A stretch of 55,030 bases of DNA from an uncultured Clostridia bacterium (GCA_947625615.1 CANQPB010000014.1:1-55030), one strand, 5' to 3'; numbered from the stretch's first letter, positions 1-8,779 are shown. Program-made: numbers and translations. The notes: generated from the letters alone by a model not told the origin.

Positions 1-70
1 GCAATATTTAAAAATGTCGCCGCAGGCGACACCTTGAATTCTAACTTCTATATGTGGCCGCGGCCACATC
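1..70 (+). repeat. Modular hairpin-heptamer repeat, copy 1
   Basis: First of seven copies of a dispersed intergenic element. Hairpin A is TGTCGCC-gca-GGCGACA at 15-31. It is followed by CCTTGAA, about one and a half TCTAACT-like heptamers (40-51), and hairpin C, a perfect ATGTGGCCG/CGGCCACAT palindrome at 52-69. The AT-rich tail of the leader module is at 3-14. This is the copy with the fewest heptamers. It lies between the left edge of the window and the trpS promoter. Confidence 0.8.
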
Positions 71-84
71 TTCAGCCTTACGCC

Positions 85-113
85 TTGACATTCCGCCCGC
101 TTTGTGATAATAT
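85..113 (+). promoter_or_regulatory. Sigma-A promoter of trpS
   Basis: A perfect TTGACA -35 box at 85-90 and a TAATAT -10 box at 108-113 are separated by 17 bp. The leader to the ATG is only about 30 nt and holds AAGGAGG at 137-143. It is too short for a T-box riboswitch, so this trpS shows no sign of tRNA-Trp-sensing control. Confidence 0.7.
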
Positions 114-149
114 AACTAAGATTAAAATTCCGTTTTAAGGAGGATAATT

Positions 150-1157
150 ATGTCAGAAACAGAGAGAAAAAAAGTCATACTCAGCGGCATTCAGCCGACC
201 GGCGTCTTCACCCTCGGCAACTACGTCGGAGCGATTCGCAACTGGGGTGCCTTACAGGAAGAATTTGACTGCATATATTTCATAGCCGATCAGCACGCCA
301 TCACCGTTCGCAAGGATCCCGCTTCGTTCAGAAAGCAGACTATTGAGAGCTACGCCCTCACCCTTGCCTGCGGCATCGATCCCAAGCGCTCTATCGCGTT
401 CATACAGTCCCATAACCCCAACCACGCTCAGCTCAGCTGGGTTTTGGGCTGCGTCACCCAGTTCGGCGAGCTTTCCCGCATGACCCAGTTCAAGGACAAG
501 GCCGCGAAGCATGCCGACGACATCAACGCCGGGCTGTTCACCTATCCCGTCCTTATGGCCGCGGATATCCTCACCTATAATGCCGACGTCGTCCCGATTG
601 GCGACGACCAGCGCCAGCACTTAGAGCTTGCGCGCAACATCGCGGTCAGGTTCAATCAGCGCTACGGCGAGATGTTCACCGTCCCCGAGGGTTATTACCC
701 AAAGGTAGGCGCAAGGATAAAGTCGCTCCAGGAGCCGACAAAAAAGATGTCTAAGTCGGACGACAACCCCAACGCCACCGTCTTCATCTTAGACGACAAG
801 GACACTATAATGCGCAAATTCAAGCGCGCGGTGACCGACAGCGACACCGAGATCCGCTTTGCCGAGGGCAAGGACGGCATAAACAATCTTCTGACCATCT
901 ATTCCTGCGCGACCGGCAAGACCATCGCGGAGGCCGAGAAGGAGTTCGCGGGCAAGGGCTACGGCGATTTCAAGCTCGCCGTCGGCGAGGCCGTCGCCGA
1001 TTATTTAGAGCCCGTGAGAACCGAATACGCCCGCCTCATGGACGACAAGGCCTATCTCAAGGAATGCTGGACTGACGGCGCACAGCGCGCGTTCAGGCTT
1101 TCAAACAAGGTGCTCACCAAGGCTTACAGAAAGATCGGCTTTGTCGATTACAGATAA
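150..1157 (+). CDS. trpS: Tryptophanyl-tRNA synthetase
   Basis: Cytoplasmic class I aminoacyl-tRNA synthetase that charges tRNA-Trp with tryptophan using ATP. The 335 residues match the usual bacterial TrpRS length. The HIGH-type signature appears as PTGVFTLGNY (residues 16-25) and the KMSKS loop as KKMSKSDDN near residue 198, so both halves of the ATP site are intact. The ATG is preceded at good spacing by AAGGAGG and by a clear promoter at 85-113. A kinase remnant follows after 3 nt and an AraC gene after that, so they may be cotranscribed. Identification is secure. Confidence 0.98.
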   Translation: MSETERKKVILSGIQPTGVFTLGNYVGAIRNWGALQEEFDCIYFIADQHAITVRKDPASFRKQTIESYALTLACGIDPKRSIAFIQSHNPNHAQLSWVLGCVTQFGELSRMTQFKDKAAKHADDINAGLFTYPVLMAADILTYNADVVPIGDDQRQHLELARNIAVRFNQRYGEMFTVPEGYYPKVGARIKSLQEPTKKMSKSDDNPNATVFILDDKDTIMRKFKRAVTDSDTEIRFAEGKDGINNLLTIYSCATGKTIAEAEKEFAGKGYGDFKLAVGEAVADYLEPVRTEYARLMDDKAYLKECWTDGAQRAFRLSNKVLTKAYRKIGFVDYR

Positions 1158-1160
1158 TTT

Positions 1161-1382
1161 ATGAAGCTTTTGTTTCTGTTCGGCGACGCCGCCGTCGGAA
1201 AGATGACGGTCGGGCAGGAGCTCGCGAAAATCACCGATCTGCGGCTTTTAAACGTCGACAAAAATCACCGCTTTGTAAGCCTGCCCGGCGAGATCACATT
1301 TGAAAACTATATCAAAATCGATAACTCTGAGCTGCCTGCAAAGACGGTGGCGAAGATGATTAAAGAGCGCTTCAACCTGTGA
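1161..1382 (+). pseudogene. P-loop (shikimate-kinase-like) nucleotide kinase remnant, internally deleted
   Basis: A 73-residue ORF. The N-terminus has a Walker A motif (GDAAVGKMTVG, residues 8-18). After residue about 30 it jumps to what looks like the C-terminal end of the same family (NHRFVSLPGEITFENYIKID, then a final MIKERFNL). Intact AAA/shikimate-kinase-like relatives, as I recall them, run to about 170-180 residues, so roughly 100 central residues appear to be missing without loss of frame. No Shine-Dalgarno lies upstream: it starts 3 nt after the trpS stop. It is most likely a decaying gene. A genuine small protein is possible but would lack most of the kinase fold. Confidence 0.6.
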
Positions 1383-1385
1383 GTT

Positions 1386-2255
1386 ATGCAAAAGGATTTA
1401 TACCGCATCTATTTTCCGATAACCGCCACCCCCTTTGAGCGCTCGGCCTATTACGCCGAGCGTCAGCCCTGCGGCGCGCTCAAGCCGTATATACGCTGCT
1501 TTTGGGGAACGCCGGGGCGGGTGCTTTCCCGCGGGCACAGCGACGGAAACCACGGCGTAGTCATACCCGACACCTGCATGGATATTATCTTCGATTTCGA
1601 TTTCGAGAGTGGAAAGGTAACCGGCAGCTTTTGCGCGATTGACGAAAATTCCTATCCCACAGGCCCCAAAAAGAAGCCCTCCCTTTGCTCCACCTTTGCC
1701 GTGCGCTTTTATTCATGGAGCGCGGCTCTCTTTTCGGACGGCGATTTTACCGGCAGCAAAAACAGGGCTTTTGACCCCGACAGCTACTTTAACGGCATAA
1801 TGCGGGAATTGGGCCCAAGGCTGTTCGAGCTCGATTCTTTGGAAAAGCGGGCCGAGGCCGCGGAGGAGTATCTTTTAAAAAGGCTGAGCCTAAAGCGGTT
1901 CGACGTCAATCTGATGAACTCGGTCTATGACGCCGTAAGCTCAAATGGCAGAATGACGGTATGGCAGATATGCCGAAAAAACGTCCTCTCCGGGAAAAGG
2001 CTCGAGCGGCTCTTCGCCGAAAACATCGGGGTTTCCCCCAAGACGTTCATAACGCTTGTTCGCTACCAGCTCCTTTGGCAGGAGATCTGCTCGACCGGCA
2101 GGTTCAATGCGCTCGATCTCGCATATAAATACGGCTATTTCGACCAGCCGCATCTTCTGAACGATTTTAAAAGGCGCCACGGCATGACCCCGGCGCAGGC
2201 GATAAAATTTTCGCGCGGCGGATTTTTACAAGACAGCGTTTTGCAAAACGGGTAA
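1386..2255 (+). CDS. AraC family transcriptional regulator
   Basis: A 289-residue DNA-binding regulator. The C-terminal ~95 residues carry the double helix-turn-helix of AraC/XylS proteins. The first HTH lies around MTVWQICRKNVLSGKRLERL and the second around ALDLAYKYGYFDQPHLLNDF. They are followed by the family signature RRHGMTPAQAI. The N-terminal ~190 residues form a ligand-sensing domain of the kind found in small cupin-like AraC proteins; its ligand cannot be read from sequence. The start is 3 nt after the kinase remnant, and no strong ribosome site is visible, which suggests coupled translation or an alternative start. The target genes are unknown; the next gene (2311) is the nearest candidate. 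Confidence 0.88.
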   Translation: MQKDLYRIYFPITATPFERSAYYAERQPCGALKPYIRCFWGTPGRVLSRGHSDGNHGVVIPDTCMDIIFDFDFESGKVTGSFCAIDENSYPTGPKKKPSLCSTFAVRFYSWSAALFSDGDFTGSKNRAFDPDSYFNGIMRELGPRLFELDSLEKRAEAAEEYLLKRLSLKRFDVNLMNSVYDAVSSNGRMTVWQICRKNVLSGKRLERLFAENIGVSPKTFITLVRYQLLWQEICSTGRFNALDLAYKYGYFDQPHLLNDFKRRHGMTPAQAIKFSRGGFLQDSVLQNG

Positions 2256-2310
2256 AATTTAATCGGGAGGATATTTCTTCCCAAAATTTTACTTTAAAGG
2301 AGACTTTAAA

Positions 2311-3225
2311 ATGACCGTTTACGAAAAATCCCGCGCGTTCATCTACCGAAGCGCCCGCCCTGTCGACCTTGCCGTTTTCCGCCATGCCTTTGAAAACGCC
2401 CCCGCCGAGGATATCATCGCCGCGCTTGCGGCCTACCGGAATCCCGACGGCGGATTCGGCCACGGCTTAGAGGCCGACAACTTCAACCCGCTTTCCACAC
2501 CGATGGGCGTCTGGAAAGCCACGGAATATATCCGCGAAGCGGGCGGGCTCGATCCCTCCCACCCGATAATCAAAGGAATTTTGCATTACCTCGAAAGCGG
2601 CGACGGCTTTGACGCCGAGCGCAGCCAGTGGGCAAACGTCGTCCCCTCAAACAACGATGTACCCTGCGCGATCTGGTGGAAATGCCCCGAAGACGGCGGA
2701 GAATTCAAATACAACCCCACCGCCGCGCTCGCGGGGTTCATAGTCAGATACGCCGAAAAGGGGAGCGAGATTTACCGTAAAGGCGTTAGGCTTGTCACCG
2801 AGGCCGCCGAGTGGTATCTCCGCGAAGCCCCTATTGAGCAGCATATCGCCCGCTGTTTTATCACGATGTATGACGACTGCAAGGCGGCCGGCGTAATGCC
2901 CTTTGACGGCGACGCGCTCCTGAAAGCGCTTGATGAAGTCGTCGAAAAGTCTGTTTGCCGCGATCCTGCCCGCTGGTGGGAATATCTTCCCCGCCCGTCG
3001 GCGTTCATCAAATCCCGCCAAAGCAGGTTCTTCCGCGCCGATTTAGAGGATATCTGTCTCGCCGAATGCAGATTTATCCGGGACAACCAAAACCCCGACG
3101 GCTCATTCTACGTCCCTTGGACATGGTGCAACGACTATAACGAGTGGCACGTCGCCGAAAACTGGTGCAAGGCGATCATCGCCATAGACAATCTCAGATT
3201 TTTGCGGGAGTTTTCTCCCGAGTAA
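2311..3225 (+). CDS. Terpenoid-cyclase/prenyltransferase-fold protein of unknown function
   Basis: 304 residues with no signal peptide, so probably cytoplasmic. Two stretches resemble the QW-type motifs of the (alpha/alpha)6 toroid found in squalene cyclases and prenyltransferase beta subunits: YRNPDGGFGHGLEADN near residue 45, and NQNPDGSFYVPW plus a Trp-rich stretch near residues 265-290. I do not see the catalytic DxDD motif of squalene-hopene cyclases, so a terpene-cyclising role is not supported. The ATG follows AAAGGAG at good spacing. It sits 11 nt before a Nudix gene, which suggests cotranscription. The substrate is unknown. Confidence 0.7.
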   Translation: MTVYEKSRAFIYRSARPVDLAVFRHAFENAPAEDIIAALAAYRNPDGGFGHGLEADNFNPLSTPMGVWKATEYIREAGGLDPSHPIIKGILHYLESGDGFDAERSQWANVVPSNNDVPCAIWWKCPEDGGEFKYNPTAALAGFIVRYAEKGSEIYRKGVRLVTEAAEWYLREAPIEQHIARCFITMYDDCKAAGVMPFDGDALLKALDEVVEKSVCRDPARWWEYLPRPSAFIKSRQSRFFRADLEDICLAECRFIRDNQNPDGSFYVPWTWCNDYNEWHVAENWCKAIIAIDNLRFLREFSPE

Positions 3226-3235
3226 GGAGAAAAGC

Positions 3236-3796
3236 ATGACTGCGGGAATCCCGGCCGACATGCCGGAGCTTAACCTCGAATTTGAAGACGGCGAGTGGCC
3301 GTTTGAATATACGGATCACGACCGCCGTATCGCCCGGGCGATAGTTTTTGACAAAGAAGGCATGTTCTGGTTTGTCAGGGCGACGCGCGACGACGATTTC
3401 GGAAAAGCTACGCTTATTGAAACATCGGGAGGCGGCGTTGAAAACGGCGAAGACCCTGCCGCCGCCATAAAAAGAGAGCTCTCGGAGGAGCTCGGCGCGA
3501 ATGTAGAAATAATCTGCAAAATCGGTGTTGTCAGCGACTTCTACAATCTTATCCACCGGCACAACATAAACAATTATTTTCTTTGCCGCGCCGTATCCTT
3601 CGGCGATAGACATCTGACGCAGGACGAAATCGAGAGCTTTCATCTTTCGGCGCTGAGACTGAGCTACGACGACGCGGTGAGAGAATATGAGATCCGCTCC
3701 GAGACAAAATTGGGCAGGCTCATCGCCAAAAGAGAGCTGCCGGTTTTGCGCCGGGCAAAGGAGATCATCGATAAAATAAACGCCGCAAACCTTTAA
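3236..3796 (+). CDS. Nudix hydrolase
   Basis: A 186-residue pyrophosphohydrolase of nucleoside-diphosphate-linked compounds. The Nudix box is complete: GGVENGE, seven residues, then RELSEELGA (about residues 64-86). It supplies the glutamates that bind Mg2+. The N-terminal 40 residues have no motif I recognise. The ATG is preceded by AAGGAG 11 nt after the previous stop. The substrate cannot be predicted from the box alone. A tandem 11-nt duplication overlaps the stop codon. Confidence 0.9.
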   Translation: MTAGIPADMPELNLEFEDGEWPFEYTDHDRRIARAIVFDKEGMFWFVRATRDDDFGKATLIETSGGGVENGEDPAAAIKRELSEELGANVEIICKIGVVSDFYNLIHRHNINNYFLCRAVSFGDRHLTQDEIESFHLSALRLSYDDAVREYEIRSETKLGRLIAKRELPVLRRAKEIIDKINAANL

Positions 3797-3816
3797 AAAT
3801 GGTGTAAAAATGGTGT
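3795..3816 (+). repeat. Perfect tandem duplication of an 11-mer
   Basis: Two adjacent copies of AAAAATGGTGT occupy 3795-3805 and 3806-3816, beginning inside the TAA stop of the Nudix gene. This is a slipped-strand type duplication. Function unknown. Confidence 0.8.
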
Positions 3817-3871
3817 AAAACGAAATTTAAAAGTCTGCAAACCCGCAGTAATAAAGGAGATACGAAAAATT

Positions 3872-4963
3872 ATGAAATTAGGAATGGTCGGACTTCCGAA
3901 CGTCGGAAAGAGTACCCTTTTCAACGCGCTTACAAACGCCGGGGCGGAATCGGCAAACTATCCGTTCTGCACAATCGAGCCGAACGTGGGAATAGTTTCC
4001 GTGCCCGACGAGCGTCTCGACTGGCTCGCCGAGCTTTACGACACCCTGAGCTTCAAGCCAGCGACCCTTGAATTTGTCGACATCGCGGGGCTTGTAAAGG
4101 GCGCCTCGAAGGGGGAGGGCCTCGGCAACAAATTCCTCGCGAATATCCGCGAGTGCGACGCGATTATCCACGTTGTCCGCTGCTTTGAATCTGACGACAT
4201 AATTCACGTCGAGGGCTCGGTAGACCCCAAGCGCGACATCGAAACCATAGATTTGGAGCTGATATTTGCCGATCTTGAGGTTTTGGAGCGCCGGCTCGAC
4301 CGCGCCAAAAAGGCCCTTAAGGGCGACAAGAAGTATCAGTCCGACATCGACATGACCGAGGCGCTGATATCCCATCTGACCGACGGCAAGCCCGCGCGAT
4401 CATTCCCGTTTACCGAGGAGCAGGCGGAGATGATAAAATCAACGCCGCTTCTCTCGCAGAAGCCGGTCATCTACGCCGCCAACGTCTCGGAGGACGACTT
4501 TTCCGACATCGGTTCCTGCGGTCACTATAACACCGTCAGGGCTATCGCCGAAGCCGAGGGCTCGGTGGTGCTGCCCATCTGCGCGCAGATAGAGGCCGAG
4601 ATAAGCGAGCTCGACGACGCCGACAAGCAGATGTTCTTAGAGGAAATGGGGCTTAAGGTCTCCGGGCTCGGCAGGGTTATCAAAGAGGGCTATTCGCTTT
4701 TGGGGCTGATATCTTTTCTGACCGCCGGCCACGACGAATGCCGCGCCTGGACAATAAAGCGGGGGACAAAGGCTCCGCAGGCCGCCGGAAAGATTCACAC
4801 CGACTTTGAACGCGGGTTTATCCGCGCCGAGGTAGTTGCCTTTGACGACCTGAAGTCCTGCGGGACAATGAACGCCGCCAAGGAAAAGGGGCTTGTCCGC
4901 TCGGAGGGCAAGGACTACGTCGTGCAGGACGGCGACGTCATTCTGTTCAGGTTTAACGTATAA
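3872..4963 (+). CDS. ychF: Redox-regulated ATPase YchF (Obg-family)
   Basis: A 363-residue P-loop protein of the Obg/YchF family that binds ribosomes and prefers ATP over GTP. The G1 motif GLPNVGKST lies at residues 7-15, switch II is in [10 protein letters not shown], and the family's TGS domain forms the C-terminus, ending in [16 protein letters not shown]. The length matches bacterial YchF. AAAGGAG precedes the ATG at a suitable distance. It ends 84 nt from a convergent gene, with a bidirectional hairpin terminator between them. Confidence 0.97.
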   Translation: MKLGMVGLPNVGKSTLFNALTNAGAESANYPFCTIEPNVGIVSVPDERLDWLAELYDTLSFKPATLEFVDIAGLVKGASKGEGLGNKFLANIRECDAIIHVVRCFESDDIIHVEGSVDPKRDIETIDLELIFADLEVLERRLDRAKKALKGDKKYQSDIDMTEALISHLTDGKPARSFPFTEEQAEMIKSTPLLSQKPVIYAANVSEDDFSDIGSCGHYNTVRAIAEAEGSVVLPICAQIEAEISELDDADKQMFLEEMGLKVSGLGRVIKEGYSLLGLISFLTAGHDECRAWTIKRGTKAPQAAGKIHTDFERGFIRAEVVAFDDLKSCGTMNAAKEKGLVRSEGKDYVVQDGDVILFRFNV

Positions 4964-4983
4964 TATTTATTTGTTTAAAAAGT

Positions 4984-5020
4984 TCTCCCCCGACAGATAA
5001 ACTGCCGGGGGAGAGCTTTT
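4984..5020. terminator. Bidirectional rho-independent terminator
   Basis: A perfect 9-bp stem, TCTCCCCCG/CGGGGGAGA at 4984-4992 and 5006-5014, is followed by GCTTTT on the + strand. It lies between the convergent ychF and the transglutaminase-dockerin gene and could serve both. Confidence 0.8.
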
Positions 5021-5046
5021 ATATTGAGCTGAAAGCGGGGTGCGTC

Positions 5047-8000
5047 TTATTCAAGACCCGAAAGGATCCTCTGCATGATAACGCCGTCTAAAACGTCAAT
5101 TTCGCCGGCGCTGTCAAGGTTCGCCCTGCCGATGAATACTCCGTCGGTCTCAAGCCTTGAAAGAATCCTCTGCATGATAACGCCGTCTATTACGTCGACG
5201 ATGCCGTCGCCGTTGAGATCTCCGCGCTTAACCTTTCTGTATCCGCACACCGTGCAGACCTCGCCGGTTTCCTCGTCGAAGACATGGGGCTCGCGAGCGG
5301 TTTCCACTGCGCAGGGCACGCCGTCGGCATAAACATGCGTGCAAACCTTATAGTGCTCGTTCTCGTTGTGGTGGTAAGCGTCGGTGTAAACGTGCTGGTG
5401 GGCGTCTATTACGTTTACGGTGATTGTGTTAGAGGGAGCGCTCTTTGCCATGGTGGCGCCGGCGGTGGCGGTCACAGTGACGTAATAGCTCTTCACGCCG
5501 GTCTCGGTGTAGTCAATTGTAATCAAGCTTCCGGTGCCGACAAGCCTGTCGGACGCTCCGAAGCCGTTTGCAGAAGTCTCATACCAGCTGTAGGTATAGG
5601 CGTCGTTCGGGAAATCAACGGTAAGCGTAAGCGGCCTGTGCACTTCGGTGGTGTATTCGGTGCTTGCAAATGTCACCGCTTCGGGAGCTATAACCTCGGG
5701 GATCACCGCGGTGCCCACCTCTTCGGCGGCAACCGTCTCGGTGACGAACTTCGCGTTTACAAGCGACATGTCGCCATCGATGTCGTCGTAGGAGATAGTG
5801 AACGTCAGTGCATTGACGTCCTTTCCAGCGACGAGGTTCGAACCCTCAACGCTGTCAAGAAGATACCCCGGATCGGTTATAACGGTTATATCGGCGGTCT
5901 CGTTGGGCAGGAGCGTGATGATTCCGTTATTGGCGGTTGCACACACTACCTTGCCGCCTATATCAGAGGTGAGAACGATATTCTTGCTGACGGGAACCGC
6001 GTCGGGCTTCTTTTCCACCGCGCAGATTGCGAACGGCGAGAAGCTTGAAACCTCTATAAGCAGGCCGTACTGGGTGATATAGCAGGGGATCTCCTGAATT
6101 TCAAGTATCTCCCCGGTGTCGGGATCCTTATTGAAGTGGTATGCCTTAAAGGTTACGCCCTCGTCCTCGGGGCCGAAGCCTTCGGGGAATCCGAGCTGAA
6201 TCCTCACCGACATGCCGTCCTTGAGGTTTTCCCACTGCAATTTGCAGAGCGTGAGGTTGATGTTATACGTCAGCGCGGAGAGAACGTCCTCGCCCGTTTC
6301 GCCGACCATATCCTCCATGTTGTTGGAATCCTTGGCGCTGCTGTCCTCAACAACGAGCATGAGCTTGTTCTTGTAGCTGTCGCCCCAGGGGGTGTCAGAC
6401 CAGTCGTTGCCGTCCTGATCCGTCCAGCCCTCAAGCGAGAGATCCTGATCGGCCACGAGCACCGGCTTCGCCATGGTGTTGTAGTCGAAGCCGCGGCTTC
6501 TGTAGGCGCATATCGCGCAGGGATATGCCGCAACCCAGCCGAAGCAGTCAGGCTTTTTGCCGCTGTAGGCGCCGACGAGCCCGTCGATGATGAACTCGTA
6601 CATAACGCTGTCGTCTATCCATTCGTTGTTGGCGGTGTAGTCGAGCTCGATAATGGTTTCGGTGTCGGTGAAGGATATCTGGACGTTCTTTATGGGCGAC
6701 TGATATTTTTCGCCCGTTCTGACGTCGTCAAGAAGCTTGTCGATTACCCTTACGCTCAAATCGAAGTCCTCGGTGGTGGCCGAGCGAATGGCGGCGTCGT
6801 ATTCGGGATCGTCGCCCAAGGCGAGAGGAGCGTTTATCTCCGGCTTATCCTCATATCTCGGCTTGCACCATTCTTCGTAGACCTCCGGGGTGACTAAAAT
6901 GTCGTTGTAGTAGGCCTTAAGGTGCTGCTCCTTGCCGATGTCGAGGCTGCCGCGGTTATAGGCGGGCTCGCCGTGAAGCGAAGCCGGCGCCGCGCGGAAT
7001 CCGCCGTATTCGTTGTGAAGCATTGAGGACTGATCCACCAAAAGCGAAACGTCGCCGTGGAACATAAGGTCGGGAAGCTTGTCGGGAATGATCTTCGGGT
7101 AGGGGATAGTCGTCACGCCGAACTGCACATATTCAATATGCGGAAGCGCGAACTTTGTCTCGCCGGTGGCGGTGTCGAACGCTCCCTGGTAGAGCTCGGG
7201 GGTGAAGTAATACCAGTCGGTATCCGTCCAGCCGTCGTTGACGTCGTAATACTTGTTTTTCATGATGAGATAGTAGCCTTTATCCATCATCGAGATGCAG
7301 TCCATGCCCATGAAGCTGACGTAATATGTGCCCGCCTCAAGGATCTCGGTGTCATAGGCTTCGGTGCTGTATCTCACCTTGAGAAGCCCGTTGCCCTCGA
7401 CAATAGTCGAGATCTCGGCCTCTATTGAGGGATAGCGGAATTCATATCCGCCGGGCGACATCGAGCCGTCGGGGGAGTGGTTCACGTCCATTACGTCGGG
7501 GCCGACAAGCAGATATTTCTGATTCTCAAAGCCGTCGTTGCCCTGGACGTCGAGGAATGCGGGAGGATTGGGGTTAATGGGGTCGTCCATCGTGACGTCC
7601 ACGCCGTACCACTTTCCGCCTATCTGAACCTCGTTCCAGATATGCGCCTCGGCTATCTTGTCGTCGTGTCTGTAAACGCCGCTGACCATAACGCAGGGGA
7701 TCCCGAGCGCGTCCATGGCCGCCTTGAAGGCGCGGGTATAAGATTCGCAGACGCCCTCGTGCTTCACGAGCGCGCCGTAGGCCGTGCGGATAAATCCGGC
7801 GTCCTGGGGTCTGCCCTTCCTGGCAATCTCAACCTCGTCGCGGTATGTCACCGAGTGGGTGAGATAGTCATGAACCGCGATAACCTGCTCGCGGGGGTCG
7901 GCATATTTGCTTCCCTCCGCGACAAGAAGATTCAGCGCGGCGTTATATCTTTCGATCTCGGCGTCTATCTGCTCCTCGGTATAGGCTTCCATGCCCTCGG

Positions 8001-8505
8001 TGCGGTAGGTGGGATATCTTCCCGCGCCGAGATAGAGGTGATAGAGCGCAGTGGTGCCGTCAGCATTTTTTTCCTCGGTGATTCTTAATGTAAGCGCGCT
8101 GAAATCTACATAGAACACTCCGGGGTAGTCGGCATAAAAGGCATCTCTGCCGGCTCCGTAGTCGGAAAGAAGATTCGCCCGGCCTATCATATGAGCGGCC
8201 ACAAGATCCTGAACCTGTTCAACAGGCGTGCCGTCGGCATTTACGGCGAGATCCAAAGCCTTCGTGCCCGACTTAAGAGTGCCGTCCGCATACATTTGTT
8301 CAAGTGCGTTATAGAAGATTTTTGCGTTGAGCGAAAGCTGGTTATAGAAGTATCCGGCTGCCGCGGCCTCAGCAAACGGGGCGGGAGCAGCCCATTGAAG
8401 GGGATCCGAAACAGGCCCGTAGTAAGGCAGCGCCGAAAGCTGTACCGGGGCAAGCGTCAGAACCATGGAAAGCGCGAGCAAAATACTTAAGATTTTTCTT
8501 GTCAC
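5047..8505 (-). CDS. Secreted transglutaminase-like protein with C-terminal dockerin
   Basis: 1152 residues. The N-terminus is a signal peptide (MTRKILSILLALSMVLTLAP...). A transglutaminase/protease-like core occupies about residues 205-305 with an intact Cys253 (EGVCESYTR), His288 (AHIWNEV), Asp303 (GVDVTMDD) triad. The long middle is probably beta-rich modules. It ends in an Ig-like stretch, a His/Cys-rich segment with a CTVCGY motif near residue 1090, and a two-repeat dockerin (GDLNGDGIVDVIDG and a second loop) in the last ~60 residues. Such cores cross-link or cleave proteins or peptides outside the cell. The dockerin implies docking to a cohesin scaffold, but no cohesin lies in this window. 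AGGAGG precedes the ATG, and the promoter is near-perfect. Confidence 0.85.
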   Translation of the reverse strand: MTRKILSILLALSMVLTLAPVQLSALPYYGPVSDPLQWAAPAPFAEAAAAGYFYNQLSLNAKIFYNALEQMYADGTLKSGTKALDLAVNADGTPVEQVQDLVAAHMIGRANLLSDYGAGRDAFYADYPGVFYVDFSALTLRITEEKNADGTTALYHLYLGAGRYPTYRTEGMEAYTEEQIDAEIERYNAALNLLVAEGSKYADPREQVIAVHDYLTHSVTYRDEVEIARKGRPQDAGFIRTAYGALVKHEGVCESYTRAFKAAMDALGIPCVMVSGVYRHDDKIAEAHIWNEVQIGGKWYGVDVTMDDPINPNPPAFLDVQGNDGFENQKYLLVGPDVMDVNHSPDGSMSPGGYEFRYPSIEAEISTIVEGNGLLKVRYSTEAYDTEILEAGTYYVSFMGMDCISMMDKGYYLIMKNKYYDVNDGWTDTDWYYFTPELYQGAFDTATGETKFALPHIEYVQFGVTTIPYPKIIPDKLPDLMFHGDVSLLVDQSSMLHNEYGGFRAAPASLHGEPAYNRGSLDIGKEQHLKAYYNDILVTPEVYEEWCKPRYEDKPEINAPLALGDDPEYDAAIRSATTEDFDLSVRVIDKLLDDVRTGEKYQSPIKNVQISFTDTETIIELDYTANNEWIDDSVMYEFIIDGLVGAYSGKKPDCFGWVAAYPCAICAYRSRGFDYNTMAKPVLVADQDLSLEGWTDQDGNDWSDTPWGDSYKNKLMLVVEDSSAKDSNNMEDMVGETGEDVLSALTYNINLTLCKLQWENLKDGMSVRIQLGFPEGFGPEDEGVTFKAYHFNKDPDTGEILEIQEIPCYITQYGLLIEVSSFSPFAICAVEKKPDAVPVSKNIVLTSDIGGKVVCATANNGIITLLPNETADITVITDPGYLLDSVEGSNLVAGKDVNALTFTISYDDIDGDMSLVNAKFVTETVAAEEVGTAVIPEVIAPEAVTFASTEYTTEVHRPLTLTVDFPNDAYTYSWYETSANGFGASDRLVGTGSLITIDYTETGVKSYYVTVTATAGATMAKSAPSNTITVNVIDAHQHVYTDAYHHNENEHYKVCTHVYADGVPCAVETAREPHVFDEETGEVCTVCGYRKVKRGDLNGDGIVDVIDGVIMQRILSRLETDGVFIGRANLDSAGEIDVLDGVIMQRILSGLE

Positions 8506-8544
8506 GTTAAATCCTCCTAAATTATGTAATTATATTGAAAGTCT

Positions 8545-8557
8545 GCTGTCAGACAGC
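8545..8557. promoter_or_regulatory. Possible operator palindrome at the transcription start
   Basis: The inverted repeat GCTGTC-a-GACAGC lies 3 bp downstream of the -10 box of the minus-strand promoter, about where transcription should begin. A repressor site is one reading; a short RNA hairpin in the leader is another. There is only one occurrence to judge from. Confidence 0.35.
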
Positions 8558-8560
8558 GTT

Positions 8561-8589
8561 ATTATAAACTAAATCCTGGGCGTTGTCAA
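8561..8589 (-). promoter_or_regulatory. Consensus sigma-A promoter of the transglutaminase-dockerin gene
   Basis: On the minus strand, TTGACA (8589-8584), a 17-bp spacer and TATAAT (8566-8561) make a perfect consensus promoter about 55 nt before the start codon. Between here and the divergent promoter at 8780 I see nothing else recognisable (8590-8779). Confidence 0.85.
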
Positions 8590-8779
8590 CTCATTCGGCC
8601 CAAAATATAGTATAAAATTTTAATTTTCCGGCTTTCGTTCTCCCACAAAAAACGATTGTGCGCCCGCCGCGGCAAGAGGGGATTCACGCCTTTTTACCTC
8701 CCTGAAAATGTACAAGTTGTTTACATTATTTACAAATTTTGCTCTCCGAAATTCCGCCTCGTTCTATTTACGGATATTG

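Noticed and set aside
91-149. T-box or tryptophan attenuator upstream of trpS
   Set aside because: The distance from the -10 box to the ATG is too short to fold either element.
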